From the NCBI RefSeq assembly GCF_003076635.1, contig NZ_QDKG01000003.1, forward strand, positions 186,001-250,000: a DNA stretch of 64,000 nt, in the 5' to 3' direction. Shown here in pieces: positions 18,073 through 27,197 of the stretch. The notes beneath the pieces are model-generated. The model saw only the letters and a list, made by a program, of their open reading frames with translations, made no database searches and was not told where the DNA came from. The translations under genes were made by a program, and so were the position numbers. Positions within the stretch are counted from its first letter, which is position 1. Every line of letters begins with the position of its first letter. This DNA is from Sphingobacterium corticibacter. Lineage in GTDB: Bacteria; Bacteroidota; Bacteroidia; Sphingobacteriales; Sphingobacteriaceae.

Positions 18073-19059
18073 ATGAAGATACTGTATGCTGTACAAGGAA
18101 CAGGCAATGGCCACCTGTCTCGAGCCATGGATATTATACCATGCCTCCAGCAGCATGGTGAAGTCGATGTGTTGATCAGTGGCATTCAAGCCGATCTTAC
18201 TTTGCCTTTTGAGGTAAAACACAAGCTCCATGGACTCAGTTTTATCTTTGGCAAGCACGGCGGGGTAGATCTGTGGCGTACTTTTATGAGTTCCACTGTT
18301 CGCAAACTCTCGAAGGAAATCAATAGCCTACCTGTGGATCAGTATGATTTAGTGATTAATGATTTTGAACCTATTTCGGCGTGGGCGTGTCACCTCAAAG
18401 ATATTCCGTGCATCGGTTTGAGCCATCAGATCGGGGCGCTCGATCCATTGAGTCCCAAGCCTGCAGAAACAGATACGCTGGGCAAATTCATCATGAAAAA
18501 TTATGCCCCAGCATCCATTTCTTATGGCTTTCATTTCAAATCCTACTCCAACCGAATTTACACGCCCGTTATTCGTCAATCTGTGCGCGAGTTGGACGTG
18601 ACTGATCGCGGTCATTATACCGTGTATTTGCCATCGTACGATGACGGTCATTTACTTAAGCATTTGTCTCGATTTGAGGATGTTAAGTGGGAGGTGTTCT
18701 CTAAGCACAATAAGAAACCTTTTGTCGTAAAAAACGTACACATCAATCCTATCAATAGCGACGCATTTGTACAAAGCATGGCACATTCTTCTGGCGTATT
18801 ATGCGGCGCTGGTTTTGAGACTCCAGCAGAAGCCTTATATTTGGGCAAAAAATTATTGGTCATTCCCATGAAGAATCAATATGAGCAGCATCTGAATGCC
18901 GCTTCTTTACGAGAGATGGGCGTGCCTGTAATCAAAAGTTTAAAACGAAAATACGAATACGATATCGAGTCTTGGTTGTACAGTAAATCTCGGGTAGCGG
19001 TTGATTACCCAGATAATACCGCGCAGATCATTGCCGATATTATAGAAAAACATAAATAA
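18073..19059 (+). CDS. Glycosyltransferase of the MJ1255/GT28-like family
   Basis: The product has 328 residues. The N-terminal 'MKILYAVQGTGNGHLSRAMDIIPCL' is the glycine-rich loop of MurG-like GT-B enzymes (the GxGxxxR pattern). The C-terminal half has 'SSGVLCGAGFETPAEALYLGKKLLVIPMKNQYEQHLNAASL', the nucleotide-sugar-binding motif of this family. Members are soluble or peripheral transferases acting on lipid or small-molecule acceptors; the acceptor is unknown. It is followed by an FKBP gene after 3 bp, so the two are co-transcribed. No -7 box is clear in the 111-bp upstream region. Confidence 0.85.
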   Translation: MKILYAVQGTGNGHLSRAMDIIPCLQQHGEVDVLISGIQADLTLPFEVKHKLHGLSFIFGKHGGVDLWRTFMSSTVRKLSKEINSLPVDQYDLVINDFEPISAWACHLKDIPCIGLSHQIGALDPLSPKPAETDTLGKFIMKNYAPASISYGFHFKSYSNRIYTPVIRQSVRELDVTDRGHYTVYLPSYDDGHLLKHLSRFEDVKWEVFSKHNKKPFVVKNVHINPINSDAFVQSMAHSSGVLCGAGFETPAEALYLGKKLLVIPMKNQYEQHLNAASLREMGVPVIKSLKRKYEYDIESWLYSKSRVAVDYPDNTAQIIADIIEKHK

Positions 19060-19062
19060 TAC

Positions 19063-19728
19063 ATGAAAATTATTGCTGGAGCCGCCTTTATAGGTTTATT
19101 CGCGCTCAACTCTTCTGCGCAACAATTACAATCAGGTGCCGATTCATTGTCCTACGATTTAGGTCAAGACATTGCTCGTTCTATTAAATCTATTGGTATA
19201 CCTATCAATGCTCAAATTGTCAGCGAGTCACTCTCGAAAGCATTAGCTGGCGAAGCAAGTTTATTCGGAGAACAAGAAGTGCAACAAATTATTCGCCAGC
19301 AATTAATGGCTGCGCAAGAAGCTAAATCTGCTGTATTCAAAGAAGAAAGCGATCGTTTTTTTGCAGAAAATAAAAAACAAGCAGGTGTGGTGGTAGACTC
19401 TTCGGGCATACAATACGTCGTTTTACAACCAGGCACTGGCGAACAACCAACAAAGGAAGACGAAGTAACCGTACATTATATCGGAAAACTACTAGATGGA
19501 TCTACATTTGATAACTCCTATGATCGCGGTGAGCCCATCACTTTCGGTCTGGATGGCGTGATTCCCGGCTGGCAGATTGCGTTGCCATTGATGCAGAAAG
19601 GTTCAAAATACCGTTTTTTTATTCCTTATAATTTAGCGTATGGAGAAGGTGGCGCGGGTAAAATTCCGCCTTTTAGTACGTTGATTTTCGATATTGAATT
19701 GCTAGATATCACGCCGCAAGAAGGCTAG
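19063..19728 (+). CDS. FKBP-type peptidyl-prolyl isomerase (Mip/FklB type)
   Basis: This is a periplasmic folding helper. The product has 221 residues: a signal peptide to 'LFALNSSAQ' (about residue 19), an N-terminal helical dimerisation domain (25-105, 'SYDLGQDIARSIKSIG'), and a C-terminal FKBP domain from about 115. 'EVTVHYIGKLLDGSTFDNSYDRGEPITFGLDGVIPGWQIALPLMQKGSKYRFFIPYNLAYGE' holds the FK506-pocket residues (Tyr, Phe, Asp, Val-Ile-Pro-Gly-Trp). It is transcribed with the glycosyltransferase gene and closed by a terminator hairpin about 40 nt later. Confidence 0.93.
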   Translation: MKIIAGAAFIGLFALNSSAQQLQSGADSLSYDLGQDIARSIKSIGIPINAQIVSESLSKALAGEASLFGEQEVQQIIRQQLMAAQEAKSAVFKEESDRFFAENKKQAGVVVDSSGIQYVVLQPGTGEQPTKEDEVTVHYIGKLLDGSTFDNSYDRGEPITFGLDGVIPGWQIALPLMQKGSKYRFFIPYNLAYGEGGAGKIPPFSTLIFDIELLDITPQEG

Positions 19729-19763
19729 ATATACGCCAAGTTTGGCAAAAAATATGCAACTTT

Positions 19764-19799
19764 AATGTGGTGTTCTTCTAAAAAGTGACCACATTTTTT
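19764..19799 (+). terminator. Rho-independent terminator after the FKBP gene
   Basis: AATGTGGT (19764-19771) and ACCACATT (19788-19795) form an 8-bp stem with a 16-nt loop, followed by a run of T to 19799. Confidence 0.6.
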
Positions 19800-20022
19800 G
19801 TTTTACGACCTTTTTACTACTTCAAACAGTCGTATAGATTCGCTATTAAGAGTTGTCATCTGCGATAAAAATCTAAATTTAGTCTTTGATTCTATGAATA
19901 CCGATGATAAATAGGATGATTTCTTTGACAAACCATTGGAAGTTATTAGTACAAGCCAGACAAATCGTTGAAAAATACCATTATCTAAGTAAAGAGTACC
20001 ACGTTTTGTAGCGATTCTGCCG

Positions 20023-20030
20023 TAACTTTG
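20023..20030 (+). promoter_or_regulatory. Bacteroidetes -7 box (TAACTTTG) 4 nt before the AraC-type gene
   Basis: TAACTTTG lies 4 nt upstream of the ATG at 20035, the same geometry as at 16038 and close to that at 10451. It implies a leaderless transcript. Confidence 0.5.
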
Positions 20031-20034
20031 AGGC

Positions 20035-20910
20035 ATGAACAATGAGATTCCTATTTACAACATTCCAAGTATCGGCGGCTTTCAACACGATGATATTTAT
20101 GTAGGTAGGTTCGGTTCATATTCGCAAACACATCGACATTTACATCATCCACATCGACACAGTTTCTTTCATGTAGTTTTATTCACGGCGGGAAGCGGCA
20201 CGCACTCCATCGATTTCGAACAGTTTGAGGTAAGACCTTGGCAAATTTATTTTATGATTCCTGGTCAAGTCCATAGCTGGAGTTTTGAAGAGCCTGCTGA
20301 TGGCTATGTGCTTAACTTCTCAACAAACTATTTTCAATCGTTTTTATTGTTGTCTGATTACATACAGCGCTTTAGCTTCTTTCAAGGTGTGATCAAGGAT
20401 TCTGTCATACAAATTCCGTTGGATAATCAAGACTCGATCAAAATGGGCTTTGAAAAAGTGCTTCGGATCGGAAACGAGAAAACCAACTTCAGCGAAGATC
20501 ATATTAGAGTGCATCTCTTGGATATGTTTATGCAGATATCAGATATTGCCGTACAAAACTCAGAAAGTTACATTCCAAACTATAACTATCTGCTATTGAA
20601 AAACTTTCAAAGATTAATTGAGTCCCATTTCGCAACGCTACGGCTACCGAAAGATTATGCGCAATTGCTTTACATTACGCCTAATCATCTCAATGCTTTA
20701 TGCAATGATCTATTGGGTATGTCTGCAGGAGAGGTGATCCGCAAACGTGTATTGTTGGAAGCGAAGCGATTATTAGTCAACTTGGATTTATCGATCAGCG
20801 AAATTTCATTGCAACTCAATTTCAGTGACAATTCTTACTTCACCAAATTTTTCAAAAAGTATGAAGAAATAACACCGGATGAGTTTAGAAAAAAGACTTT
20901 TAAAAAATAA
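20035..20910 (+). CDS. AraC-family transcriptional regulator with cupin sensor domain
   Basis: The product has 291 residues. The N-terminal cupin-like AraC_binding domain (residues 25-110, 'HRHLHHPHRHSFFHVVLFTAGSGTHSID...IYFMIPGQVHSW') is unusually rich in His at residues 33-43 and could bind metal or ligand. The C-terminal double HTH (190-285) shows 'SAGEVIRKRVLLEAKRLLVNLDLSISEISLQLNFSDNSYFTKFFKKYEEITPDEFRK', the canonical AraC signature. The ligand is unknown. The next gene, a DUF983 protein, starts 5 nt after the stop and is likely co-transcribed. Confidence 0.9.
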   Translation: MNNEIPIYNIPSIGGFQHDDIYVGRFGSYSQTHRHLHHPHRHSFFHVVLFTAGSGTHSIDFEQFEVRPWQIYFMIPGQVHSWSFEEPADGYVLNFSTNYFQSFLLLSDYIQRFSFFQGVIKDSVIQIPLDNQDSIKMGFEKVLRIGNEKTNFSEDHIRVHLLDMFMQISDIAVQNSESYIPNYNYLLLKNFQRLIESHFATLRLPKDYAQLLYITPNHLNALCNDLLGMSAGEVIRKRVLLEAKRLLVNLDLSISEISLQLNFSDNSYFTKFFKKYEEITPDEFRKKTFKK

Positions 20911-20914
20911 GATC

Positions 20915-21361
20915 ATGGAAAATATAAAAAATAGCGGCAATCCACAGACATTTACAGTCCCGACCGAATTTAACGCAGCGCTGCACGCCAAATGCCCAAA
21001 ATGTAGACGTGGTGATATATTTGCCAATTCTATGTATGGGTTGAAAGCGCAAAAAATGAATGTGAACTGTCCGCATTGTGATTTCAAATTCGAGCGTGAA
21101 CCCGGCTATTTTTATGTCTCTATGTTTGTCAGCTACGCTTTTAATGTGGCACAGATGATTACTATTGCAGTAGCAACCTACATTCTGACAGGAAATCTTG
21201 AAAATGTGTGGTTGTACCTTGTGACGATCTTTATTGGTGTATTTTTGCTTGCTCCATTCAATTACCGATATTCCCGAGTCGTCTTATTATATTGGTTGAG
21301 CCCGGGCTTGCATTATGATCCGGACAAGAGCAGGGACAATCCTTACAAGTATTCTTCATAA
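20915..21361 (+). CDS. DUF983 membrane protein with zinc ribbon
   Basis: From the ATG at 20915 the product has 148 residues. 'AKCPKCRRGDIF' and 'VNCPHCDFKFEREPGYFYVSMFVSYAF' provide two CxxC pairs, the zinc-ribbon-like start of DUF983. Two transmembrane segments follow (about residues 68-90 and 97-118). 'LSPGLHYDPD' at the end is typical. The function of DUF983 is unknown. A start upstream, inside the AraC gene, is rejected because it would overlap the HTH coding region by 32 bp. Confidence 0.88.
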   Translation: MENIKNSGNPQTFTVPTEFNAALHAKCPKCRRGDIFANSMYGLKAQKMNVNCPHCDFKFEREPGYFYVSMFVSYAFNVAQMITIAVATYILTGNLENVWLYLVTIFIGVFLLAPFNYRYSRVVLLYWLSPGLHYDPDKSRDNPYKYSS

Positions 21362-21482
21362 TGGTAAAACGAAATATGCAAACCAACGAAAAAAACATCT
21401 CGCCATGGTGAAATTGTAGCAAATATTAGTTAGATTTAAATGCGGTTTGCCCAAAATCCTTACTGATATACATCTAAACGCA

Positions 21483-22730
21483 ATGAAATCCTATATTCTA
21501 TTCATCAGCTATATTTTCCTTACACTTCCTTCGGTATATGGTAAAATTGGTTTCAGTGAGCCGCGAATATGTAGGGTCTCAGGAATCGTAATAGACCGGC
21601 CTTATAGCACAGAGCTCATTCTCATAAAAGAGGGGGATGATCCAAGATTTCCTTTACAAAATATCTCCGTAAAAAATGGGGCTTTTTCTTTTGAACTAAA
21701 TAGTGAGGAGATCGAGAGTTATGAGTTAGTGTTCGCAGATGAGCTTGCTCAAGGTCTTTCCAAGCCTATCGTATTTTTTGCAGAATCAGGATCCGTTACG
21801 ATGGAACTGTACGCTTTGGAAATACATCGAAAAAATAAACTCAGTGGCACGCCAAATAACAATCAACTCGATCAGTATAATAGACTGATGAATCAGAAAT
21901 TCCCATTTTGGCAGCTAGAAGAAATGATCAATGAGGCTGAGAATCAATTATTATCCCTCCTCGAACCCACAGCTGATTCAGGAAAAAAACCTGTTGAATC
22001 TTCGGATAGGCATACTGATCTAATAGTTTTGCAGAAAATGGAGGTTCTGGATAGTTTGGAAAAAGAATACGAGAATCAGTATGCAGATTATCTAGCTTGG
22101 ATGATCGACAATGTACGCAATAGGAATGATCTGATCGGACTGCGCGATTTAAACAAATTACTAATTCTTGCTGGAAGTAAATCTAAAACCTTTTTAAAAG
22201 TAACGATGGCCGATTTGGAATCCTTGTATTGGAATCAATATCAAGCTAATTATGCCAGCAGTGAGCTTTCGAACCAAATTGACACGTATTTAAAAGCCCA
22301 TAATAGCATCTTTAAAGGAGCTAAATATATTGACTTTGAAGCGCAAGATTTCAATGGTAAAACTTATCGACTATCGGAACTATTAAATGGTAAAGTGACC
22401 ATTGTACACTTTTGGGGATCTTGGTGTTTACCTTGCCGCAAAAAAGGCATCGAATTGATCTCGCTATACGACGATTTTAAAAGCAAAGGTTTAGAAATAG
22501 TAGGTGTCGCACGAGAAAGGTCACTTAATGACGGAATACAAGCGGCCAATCGTGATGGTTATCCTTGGCTTAATCTCATCGAACTGAATGATAAAAATGG
22601 TATCTGGGAAAAGTATAAAATGAGCAATTCGGGTGGTGATATTTTTGTTTTTGATCACGAAGGAAAGATTATGACCTATTCGGTGGATGTCGAAGCTCTG
22701 CGCGCCATGTTGACTACCTATTTGAATTGA
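21483..22730 (+). CDS. TlpA-like thioredoxin-fold protein with N-terminal DUF4369
   Basis: From the ATG at 21483 the product has 415 residues. The signal peptide 'SYILFISYIFLTLPSVYG' is followed by a DUF4369-like beta domain (25-125: 'CRVSGIVID', 'KNGAFSFEL', 'GSVTMEL', 'LSGTPNNNQLDQYN'). A helical linker follows, then a thioredoxin domain (about 275-415) with 'VTIVHFWGSWCLPCRKKG'; WCLPC is the redox pair. Proteins of this layout are periplasmic thiol-disulfide oxidoreductases, common in Bacteroidota. A TTG 36 nt upstream would spoil the signal peptide. Transcription ends at the strong hairpin at 22775-22819. Confidence 0.9.
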   Translation: MKSYILFISYIFLTLPSVYGKIGFSEPRICRVSGIVIDRPYSTELILIKEGDDPRFPLQNISVKNGAFSFELNSEEIESYELVFADELAQGLSKPIVFFAESGSVTMELYALEIHRKNKLSGTPNNNQLDQYNRLMNQKFPFWQLEEMINEAENQLLSLLEPTADSGKKPVESSDRHTDLIVLQKMEVLDSLEKEYENQYADYLAWMIDNVRNRNDLIGLRDLNKLLILAGSKSKTFLKVTMADLESLYWNQYQANYASSELSNQIDTYLKAHNSIFKGAKYIDFEAQDFNGKTYRLSELLNGKVTIVHFWGSWCLPCRKKGIELISLYDDFKSKGLEIVGVARERSLNDGIQAANRDGYPWLNLIELNDKNGIWEKYKMSNSGGDIFVFDHEGKIMTYSVDVEALRAMLTTYLN

Positions 22731-22774
22731 GTTCGTCGAACAAGTTTTAACAAAGCTAAAAGCGGTACTATAAT

Positions 22775-22819
22775 AAACAGCAAATGGCTGAAGTCAAAAA
22801 CTTCAACCATTTGCTGTTT
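22775..22819. terminator. Strong bidirectional terminator
   Basis: A 13-bp perfect stem (22775-22787 AAACAGCAAATGG / 22807-22819) with an inner GAAGT/ACTTC helix and A/T runs on both outer sides. It is shared by the convergent TlpA-like and GH43 genes. Confidence 0.85.
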
Positions 22820-22836
22820 TATCATACGACATTGAA

Positions 22837-24366
22837 TTACAACAAATTACTTATCTTAAAATAATCAAAAATCGCAGGTTCGTCACCACTTCCAGCATGG
22901 ATAAGTCCAGGGCGTACAACACGATCCCAACGTGTAAGCGGTGTCGCATCAACCACTTCTTGATTTATTTTTTTCCAATCTTTACCATCTACACTGGTGA
23001 AGAAATCGCAATAAACTCCACGGCTCACTTCGACTTTCAGAAAGGCTGTATGGCCGTCATTTTTAACTAACACCATTTCTTTCCCATCTTGTACCGATTT
23101 TAATGATATTTCATTGCCTTGTACACTCAGATATATAAGGTTTTTGTGGTCTCCGTAAAGTGTTAGTCCCTTGGACGAGGCGTTTTTATTCGTCACCATG
23201 GTCTCGAAGCTATAATGTGACGTTATTGGCCGCACACACATGACGGTGCCATACTGATTATCTGATGTCGGAATGCCATTCAATTGAAGTTGCTGATCTT
23301 TGATTTCACACTGATTAGTAGCATATGGATAATTCCAAGTCCATTCGGGCTTCAGTTTTTGTCCATCAAAAGAATCTTCAAAATTTTTCGATTGTTGTTT
23401 CTGAGTTGCTTTGCCAATGGCCTGGTTTCTAGCCGCTTCTTTACCAGTTACAAAATATGGCCAACCTTCTTTATTCATCTTTATTTGCTGCAGCATCGGC
23501 TGTCGACCTTGATATACATCGTCGCCAGAAAGATAACCATGGCATAAATAATATAGTTCATCGTCTAATCCTCTAACTCCAGTTCCATGTCCCACCGATA
23601 CATATTCGGTACCACCAACTAAGATTGGATTTCCTTCGTATTTTTCATAAGGACCGGCAAAGTTTTTAGAGCGAGCCACTCTTACATCATAATTACTTTT
23701 TGGACCACAACAATCTCGCGCAGCATAGATTAGGTAATGATAATCGCCTTCCTTGTAATGATATTGACCTTCCATTCCAATACCCTCATCGTCGCGTAAC
23801 ATAGAGAAGGGCTCACCTTCTAAGCGTAAACCGTCAGCGGATAATTTACTTCCTACAATTTCAATATTTCTATCATCTAGCCCGTATGCTTTCCAAGTAA
23901 TATACAATTGTCCATCATCGTCAAAAACAAAGGCGTCAATGGCTTCCTTTCCGTGTTCTATAATGATGCCGTGATCTATGAAAGGACTTTCGGGGGTTTC
24001 CGCGACGGCCACACCGATGCAACTGATACCATCACTACGTCGACGAGCGGTGTAGTAACAATATACTTTTCCATTCAACTCATAAAGCTCTGGCGCCCAA
24101 AACGAGGAAATTGTCCATTCGGGCTGTACCTCGAAGATATGACCGATTTGTGTCCAGTTTACCAAATCCTTGGATTTGAAGTAAGGATAAAAAGGTGCCC
24201 ATTCGGAAGATGTAGCAGTAGCGTAATATGTATCATTCACTCGAATAACGCTAGGATCGGGAAGGTCCCCAGAAATCACTGGATTTCTAAAGCTTTCTTG
24301 CGCCGAGCACGCTCCCAACAGAAGCCATAAGCACAACGATAAGGAGAAATGGTAGATTTTGTTCAT
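22837..24366 (-). CDS. GH43 glycosidase lipoprotein (arabinosidase/xylosidase type)
   Basis: The product has 509 residues. The signal 'SLSLCLWLLLGACS' has a lipobox (LGAC), so the protein is lipid-anchored. A five-bladed GH43 propeller follows (about 25-310): 'SGDLPDPSVIRVNDTYYATATSS' (base Asp), 'AIDAFVFDDDG' (pKa-tuning Asp) and 'GMEGQYHYKEGDYHYLIYAA' (acid Glu). The C-terminal region (330-509) is a beta-sandwich with 'NYPYATNQCEIKDQQLQL', as in GH43 proteins carrying a DUF1349-like module. It probably cleaves arabinofuranosyl or xylosyl side chains. It stands alone, not in a SusCD locus, and has its own terminator. Confidence 0.9.
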   Translation of the reverse strand: MNKIYHFSLSLCLWLLLGACSAQESFRNPVISGDLPDPSVIRVNDTYYATATSSEWAPFYPYFKSKDLVNWTQIGHIFEVQPEWTISSFWAPELYELNGKVYCYYTARRRSDGISCIGVAVAETPESPFIDHGIIIEHGKEAIDAFVFDDDGQLYITWKAYGLDDRNIEIVGSKLSADGLRLEGEPFSMLRDDEGIGMEGQYHYKEGDYHYLIYAARDCCGPKSNYDVRVARSKNFAGPYEKYEGNPILVGGTEYVSVGHGTGVRGLDDELYYLCHGYLSGDDVYQGRQPMLQQIKMNKEGWPYFVTGKEAARNQAIGKATQKQQSKNFEDSFDGQKLKPEWTWNYPYATNQCEIKDQQLQLNGIPTSDNQYGTVMCVRPITSHYSFETMVTNKNASSKGLTLYGDHKNLIYLSVQGNEISLKSVQDGKEMVLVKNDGHTAFLKVEVSRGVYCDFFTSVDGKDWKKINQEVVDATPLTRWDRVVRPGLIHAGSGDEPAIFDYFKISNLL

Positions 24367-24488
24367 AGTTCGATGGTTTACCTTCCTAAAATAGGGGTAT
24401 TATTTAATTTTACCTCGTCTTTCACGGATTTATTACACGAACCATCGTAATTGACACCATACAATGTCTTGATTACTTACTCAGATGG

Positions 24489-24977
24489 CTACAAAAGTCT
24501 TAAAAAGCTTTCAACAACCACATTATGGTACTTTTCTACAGTGGCTTTCTGACTATCATGATCGTCTGTCGTATGCCTATCTAATGCTAAGAAATAGTGA
24601 CACTGCCATTGCTGCGATTTAGTGTCTTGTGCGTTCTTAGTATCGACCCAGGGTGCATATATCCTAAAAGCAAGCTTACCTATTTTGTTCTCAGAGCTTA
24701 AAATTCCTTTGTCTGATAGTACATCACGGGAAAAAACAAAAACACCTCGGTGTAGGTCATTATAGGTCGCGATCAAAACAAAATCATAGCCATCATCTAC
24801 ATGAATAGGGACTATTTTGCCTGTAGTAGCCGATCGATTATACAAAGCAACAAATTGTCCTTCTTTATTCGCTGTAGTTTTAGCTACTCGGAATAGGGTT
24901 CTTTTACCGTCCAATACAAATGAAGCACCACCATATTCTGCATTTTCAACGGTACGTCGAACATCACTTATCGACAA
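24489..24977 (-). pseudogene. MepB-family protein, 5' end lost (start codon missing)
   Basis: The protein matches the MepB family: 'AEYGGASF', 'RTLFRVAKTTANKEGQFVALYNR', 'FVFSRDVLSDKGILS', 'GKLAFRIYAPWVDT' and 'QWQCHYF' are its signature blocks. The only start codon within the frame is a TTG at 24977, which would drop the first family helix. The frame stays open with recognisable homology ('IQLKSFIKEIIRPSG') to about 25020. It then runs without ATG or GTG into antisense S41-protease sequence until a stop at 25080-25082. The original start was probably lost by a rearrangement at about 25020. MepB function is unclear. It may still be translated from TTG or ATT, so expression is uncertain. Confidence 0.65.
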
Positions 24978-25016
24978 GCCAGAAGGCCGAATGATTTCTT
25001 TTATAAAACTCTTTAA

Positions 25017-25232
25017 TTGAATCGGAATATCTCCAACATCAGCACTGGTTTTCCACTCACTGAAGATCTTGGTTTGAACTTAGCCGTGAATTACCCTGCC
25101 GATCGCTCTGGAAGAATTTATTCTGAAAACATTGTTCCAGATATTATCATTACCCGAGGAGATCATTTTGAGGATCTTTCCAAGGATCTTAAAGTACAGA
25201 AAGCCGTTACGTGGTTACGCGATAATAGGTGA
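25017..25232 (+). pseudogene. 3' remnant of an S41 (C-terminal processing) peptidase gene
   Basis: Seventy codons ending in TGA read 'TGFPLTEDLGLNLAVNYPADRSGRIY...NIVPDIIITRGDHFEDLSKDLKVQKAVTWL'. This is the very C-terminal part of S41 tail-specific proteases (the region after the catalytic Ser/Lys, ending with the 'GDxFEDLSKD' block). Everything upstream, including the PDZ-like and catalytic parts, is missing, and a stop codon stands directly before the fragment. It meets the 5'-truncated mepB head to head at about 25020, so one deletion or insertion event can explain both. Confidence 0.7.
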
Positions 25233-25397
25233 TCAATGAATATCTAGACCTCAGAAGCTACGGGTGTCCTGATCATGTGTAGCTGTGATATGACATTCTT
25301 ATCCTATGACAATTTTGAGCTGAAAGGAATTATCTATGTTTGTTATTAGACAGGATTATCTACGATCCATGCTACATAACTTAAAACATGATTTGAA

Positions 25398-25775
25398 ATG
25401 AATCCAAAATTTGAAGCTGGGGTAAATATTGCAATTAAAATTCCGAAAGCAAAATATGATCAAACGGTATCTTTCTATAAGAATATCCTTCAATTAGTTG
25501 TAAGTGAACAACCGATTAATCATAAAACCGTATCTCGAACGCATAAAGTAGAATTTGGACATAATATAATATGGCTGGATTGTGTCGATAATTATACCCA
25601 TTCCGAAACTTGGCTACAACTAACAGTTACTGATGTGGTGCAAACCAAAAGATACCTCGATGACAATTTAATAAACACCTGCGACGAATTAGAAGAATTG
25701 CCTGATAATATGCACTGGATTCAAGATCCAGCAGGTACGGTTTTCCATCTGAAGCAACACACAGAAGATTCATAG
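25398..25775 (+). CDS. VOC (glyoxalase/bleomycin-resistance fold) family protein
   Basis: The product has 125 residues and two beta-alpha-beta-beta-beta units: 'AIKIPKAKYDQTVSFYKNILQLVV' opens the first, and 'WLQLTVTDVVQTKRYLDDNL' opens the second. 'HWIQDPAGTVFHL' is the usual last strand pair with the 'DPxGxxFxL' motif. Metal ligands are not evident, so a substrate cannot be named. The next gene, an NTF2-like protein, starts 46 bp downstream in the same direction, so the two may be co-transcribed. Confidence 0.75.
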   Translation: MNPKFEAGVNIAIKIPKAKYDQTVSFYKNILQLVVSEQPINHKTVSRTHKVEFGHNIIWLDCVDNYTHSETWLQLTVTDVVQTKRYLDDNLINTCDELEELPDNMHWIQDPAGTVFHLKQHTEDS

Positions 25776-25821
25776 TAAATAGAACCTTATAATTGGAACT
25801 GCCATTAAACTAAAATACCAT

Positions 25822-26190
25822 ATGAAAATTACTACTCCAACAGATTGCGATAACTGTCCCGAAAAACGTTTGGTAAAAGACTTTTTAATAGCGTGGCATC
25901 AGGGGCATTGGGATCAAATCAATAATACACTACACACTGATTTTTCCTTTCATTTAGTAGAAAAATCGCAAACACTCTCGAAAGATGATTTGCAATTATA
26001 CTTAAATAGTCAAAAGAAATTAGAGCATCTAAACCTAGAAAAGATCACATCTTCTGGTAATTTCGGCGCCTGCAAAGGACACATGATCCAAGCAAGTAAA
26101 ACTACAAACTTCGCCTATTTCATTGAGTTTAGCTCCGTAGAAAGCAATATCATAAAGTCTATCGTGCAATATAATGTCAATCAAATGTGA
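25822..26190 (+). CDS. NTF2/SnoaL-like small protein
   Basis: The product has 122 residues. 'VKDFLIAWHQGHWDQINNTLHTDFSFHLVEKSQTLSKDDLQLYL' has the helix-helix-strand opening of the NTF2-like fold, followed by strands ending in 'IKSIVQYNV'. The N-terminal 'DCDNCPEKR' carries a CxxC. The function is unknown; proteins of this size are often small-molecule binders or isomerases. It follows the VOC gene closely. Confidence 0.6.
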   Translation: MKITTPTDCDNCPEKRLVKDFLIAWHQGHWDQINNTLHTDFSFHLVEKSQTLSKDDLQLYLNSQKKLEHLNLEKITSSGNFGACKGHMIQASKTTNFAYFIEFSSVESNIIKSIVQYNVNQM

Positions 26191-26317
26191 TTTTAAGCCT
26201 GAAGCAACAGTTCCAAAAGTAATCTAAAACTCATTTATGCACACTTTTATTCTTAAATTAGAAGTGCCCATTTCGGCAAAAAAGTAAATCATAAACGAAT
26301 TTCAATTTTTAGAGCAT

Positions 26318-27172
26318 ATGCTACGAATCACCTATCCAAATCCTAATTGTGAAACTCGCAAGGAGCTTGTTTGGACATCAGCACTTGCGGGAGTTTTAAT
26401 TTACATTCTTTTGTTAATCTATCAACCATTTGGCACCAGCCAATTCAATCACGAATACAAATATGTACTGCTTTTCCCATATGCTTTTATAGCCACTATA
26501 GCATTCTTAGTTGTTGGACTACTGATTCCTAAACAAAAAAAGACATGGACTCTTGGTTTAGAAATCCTTAAAATGACACAAATACTTTTGATCATTTCGC
26601 TGCTGTCATACCTTTACAATACGATCTTTATCAGCAAGATTCCCATGTCTATTGAAAACTATATGTATATGCTCTTATACACATTGGCATTATCTGCTCC
26701 GATATTGATCATTTATCTGTTGGGAAGGTATATTTATCTAAATAATAAAAAAGTTGAAATCATAGGCAGGAGCGAGGTTGTGACAAAAGAGTTTGCATCA
26801 TCCGATCAGGATGATTTAAAACTGTACATTGCCTCTGATTATGCAGTGGATAGTTTAGAAATTAGCTGCAGTGATTTTTTGTATGCCGAATCTGCTGATA
26901 ATTATTGTAAACTCTATTTCTACCAGAACAGCATGTTGCAGCATAAAATGATTAGAATTTCGTTGACCAAATTAATAGAACAGTTGCATGCTGATGGCAT
27001 ACAACAAGTGCATCGTTCATTAGTGGTTAATCTTAACAAAGTCGTCAGTTTTAAAGGAAATAGCGCTGGCTACAAGATTTCGGTCGAAAATGTGGATAAG
27101 CCTCTTCGTGTTTCTAGAAAATATGTTAGTACAACTATCTCATTTCTTAAAAAGTTGAACACTCGTCCCTAA
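26318..27172 (+). CDS. LytTR DNA-binding regulator with membrane-embedded N-terminus
   Basis: The product has 284 residues. Four predicted transmembrane segments (about 22-40, 50-68, 85-108 and 117-140) precede a cytoplasmic LytTR domain (175-280). That domain contains 'CSDFLYAESADNYCKLYF', 'LTKLIEQL...IQQVHRSLVVNLNKV' and 'LRVSRKYV', the usual LytTR signature with the 'hRSxxVN' core. Membrane-bound LytTR proteins of this kind occur in Bacteroidota without a partner kinase and may sense membrane state directly. A CPBP-type membrane protease gene follows after 68 bp and could be its target. Confidence 0.85.
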   Translation: MLRITYPNPNCETRKELVWTSALAGVLIYILLLIYQPFGTSQFNHEYKYVLLFPYAFIATIAFLVVGLLIPKQKKTWTLGLEILKMTQILLIISLLSYLYNTIFISKIPMSIENYMYMLLYTLALSAPILIIYLLGRYIYLNNKKVEIIGRSEVVTKEFASSDQDDLKLYIASDYAVDSLEISCSDFLYAESADNYCKLYFYQNSMLQHKMIRISLTKLIEQLHADGIQQVHRSLVVNLNKVVSFKGNSAGYKISVENVDKPLRVSRKYVSTTISFLKKLNTRP

Positions 27173-27197
27173 AGCTTGCTAGTCGTCCCTTTTGACT

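Noticed and set aside
19803-20042. 79-codon minus-strand frame before the AraC-type gene
   Set aside because: It covers the promoter region with the TAACTTTG box and shows no recognisable protein pattern.
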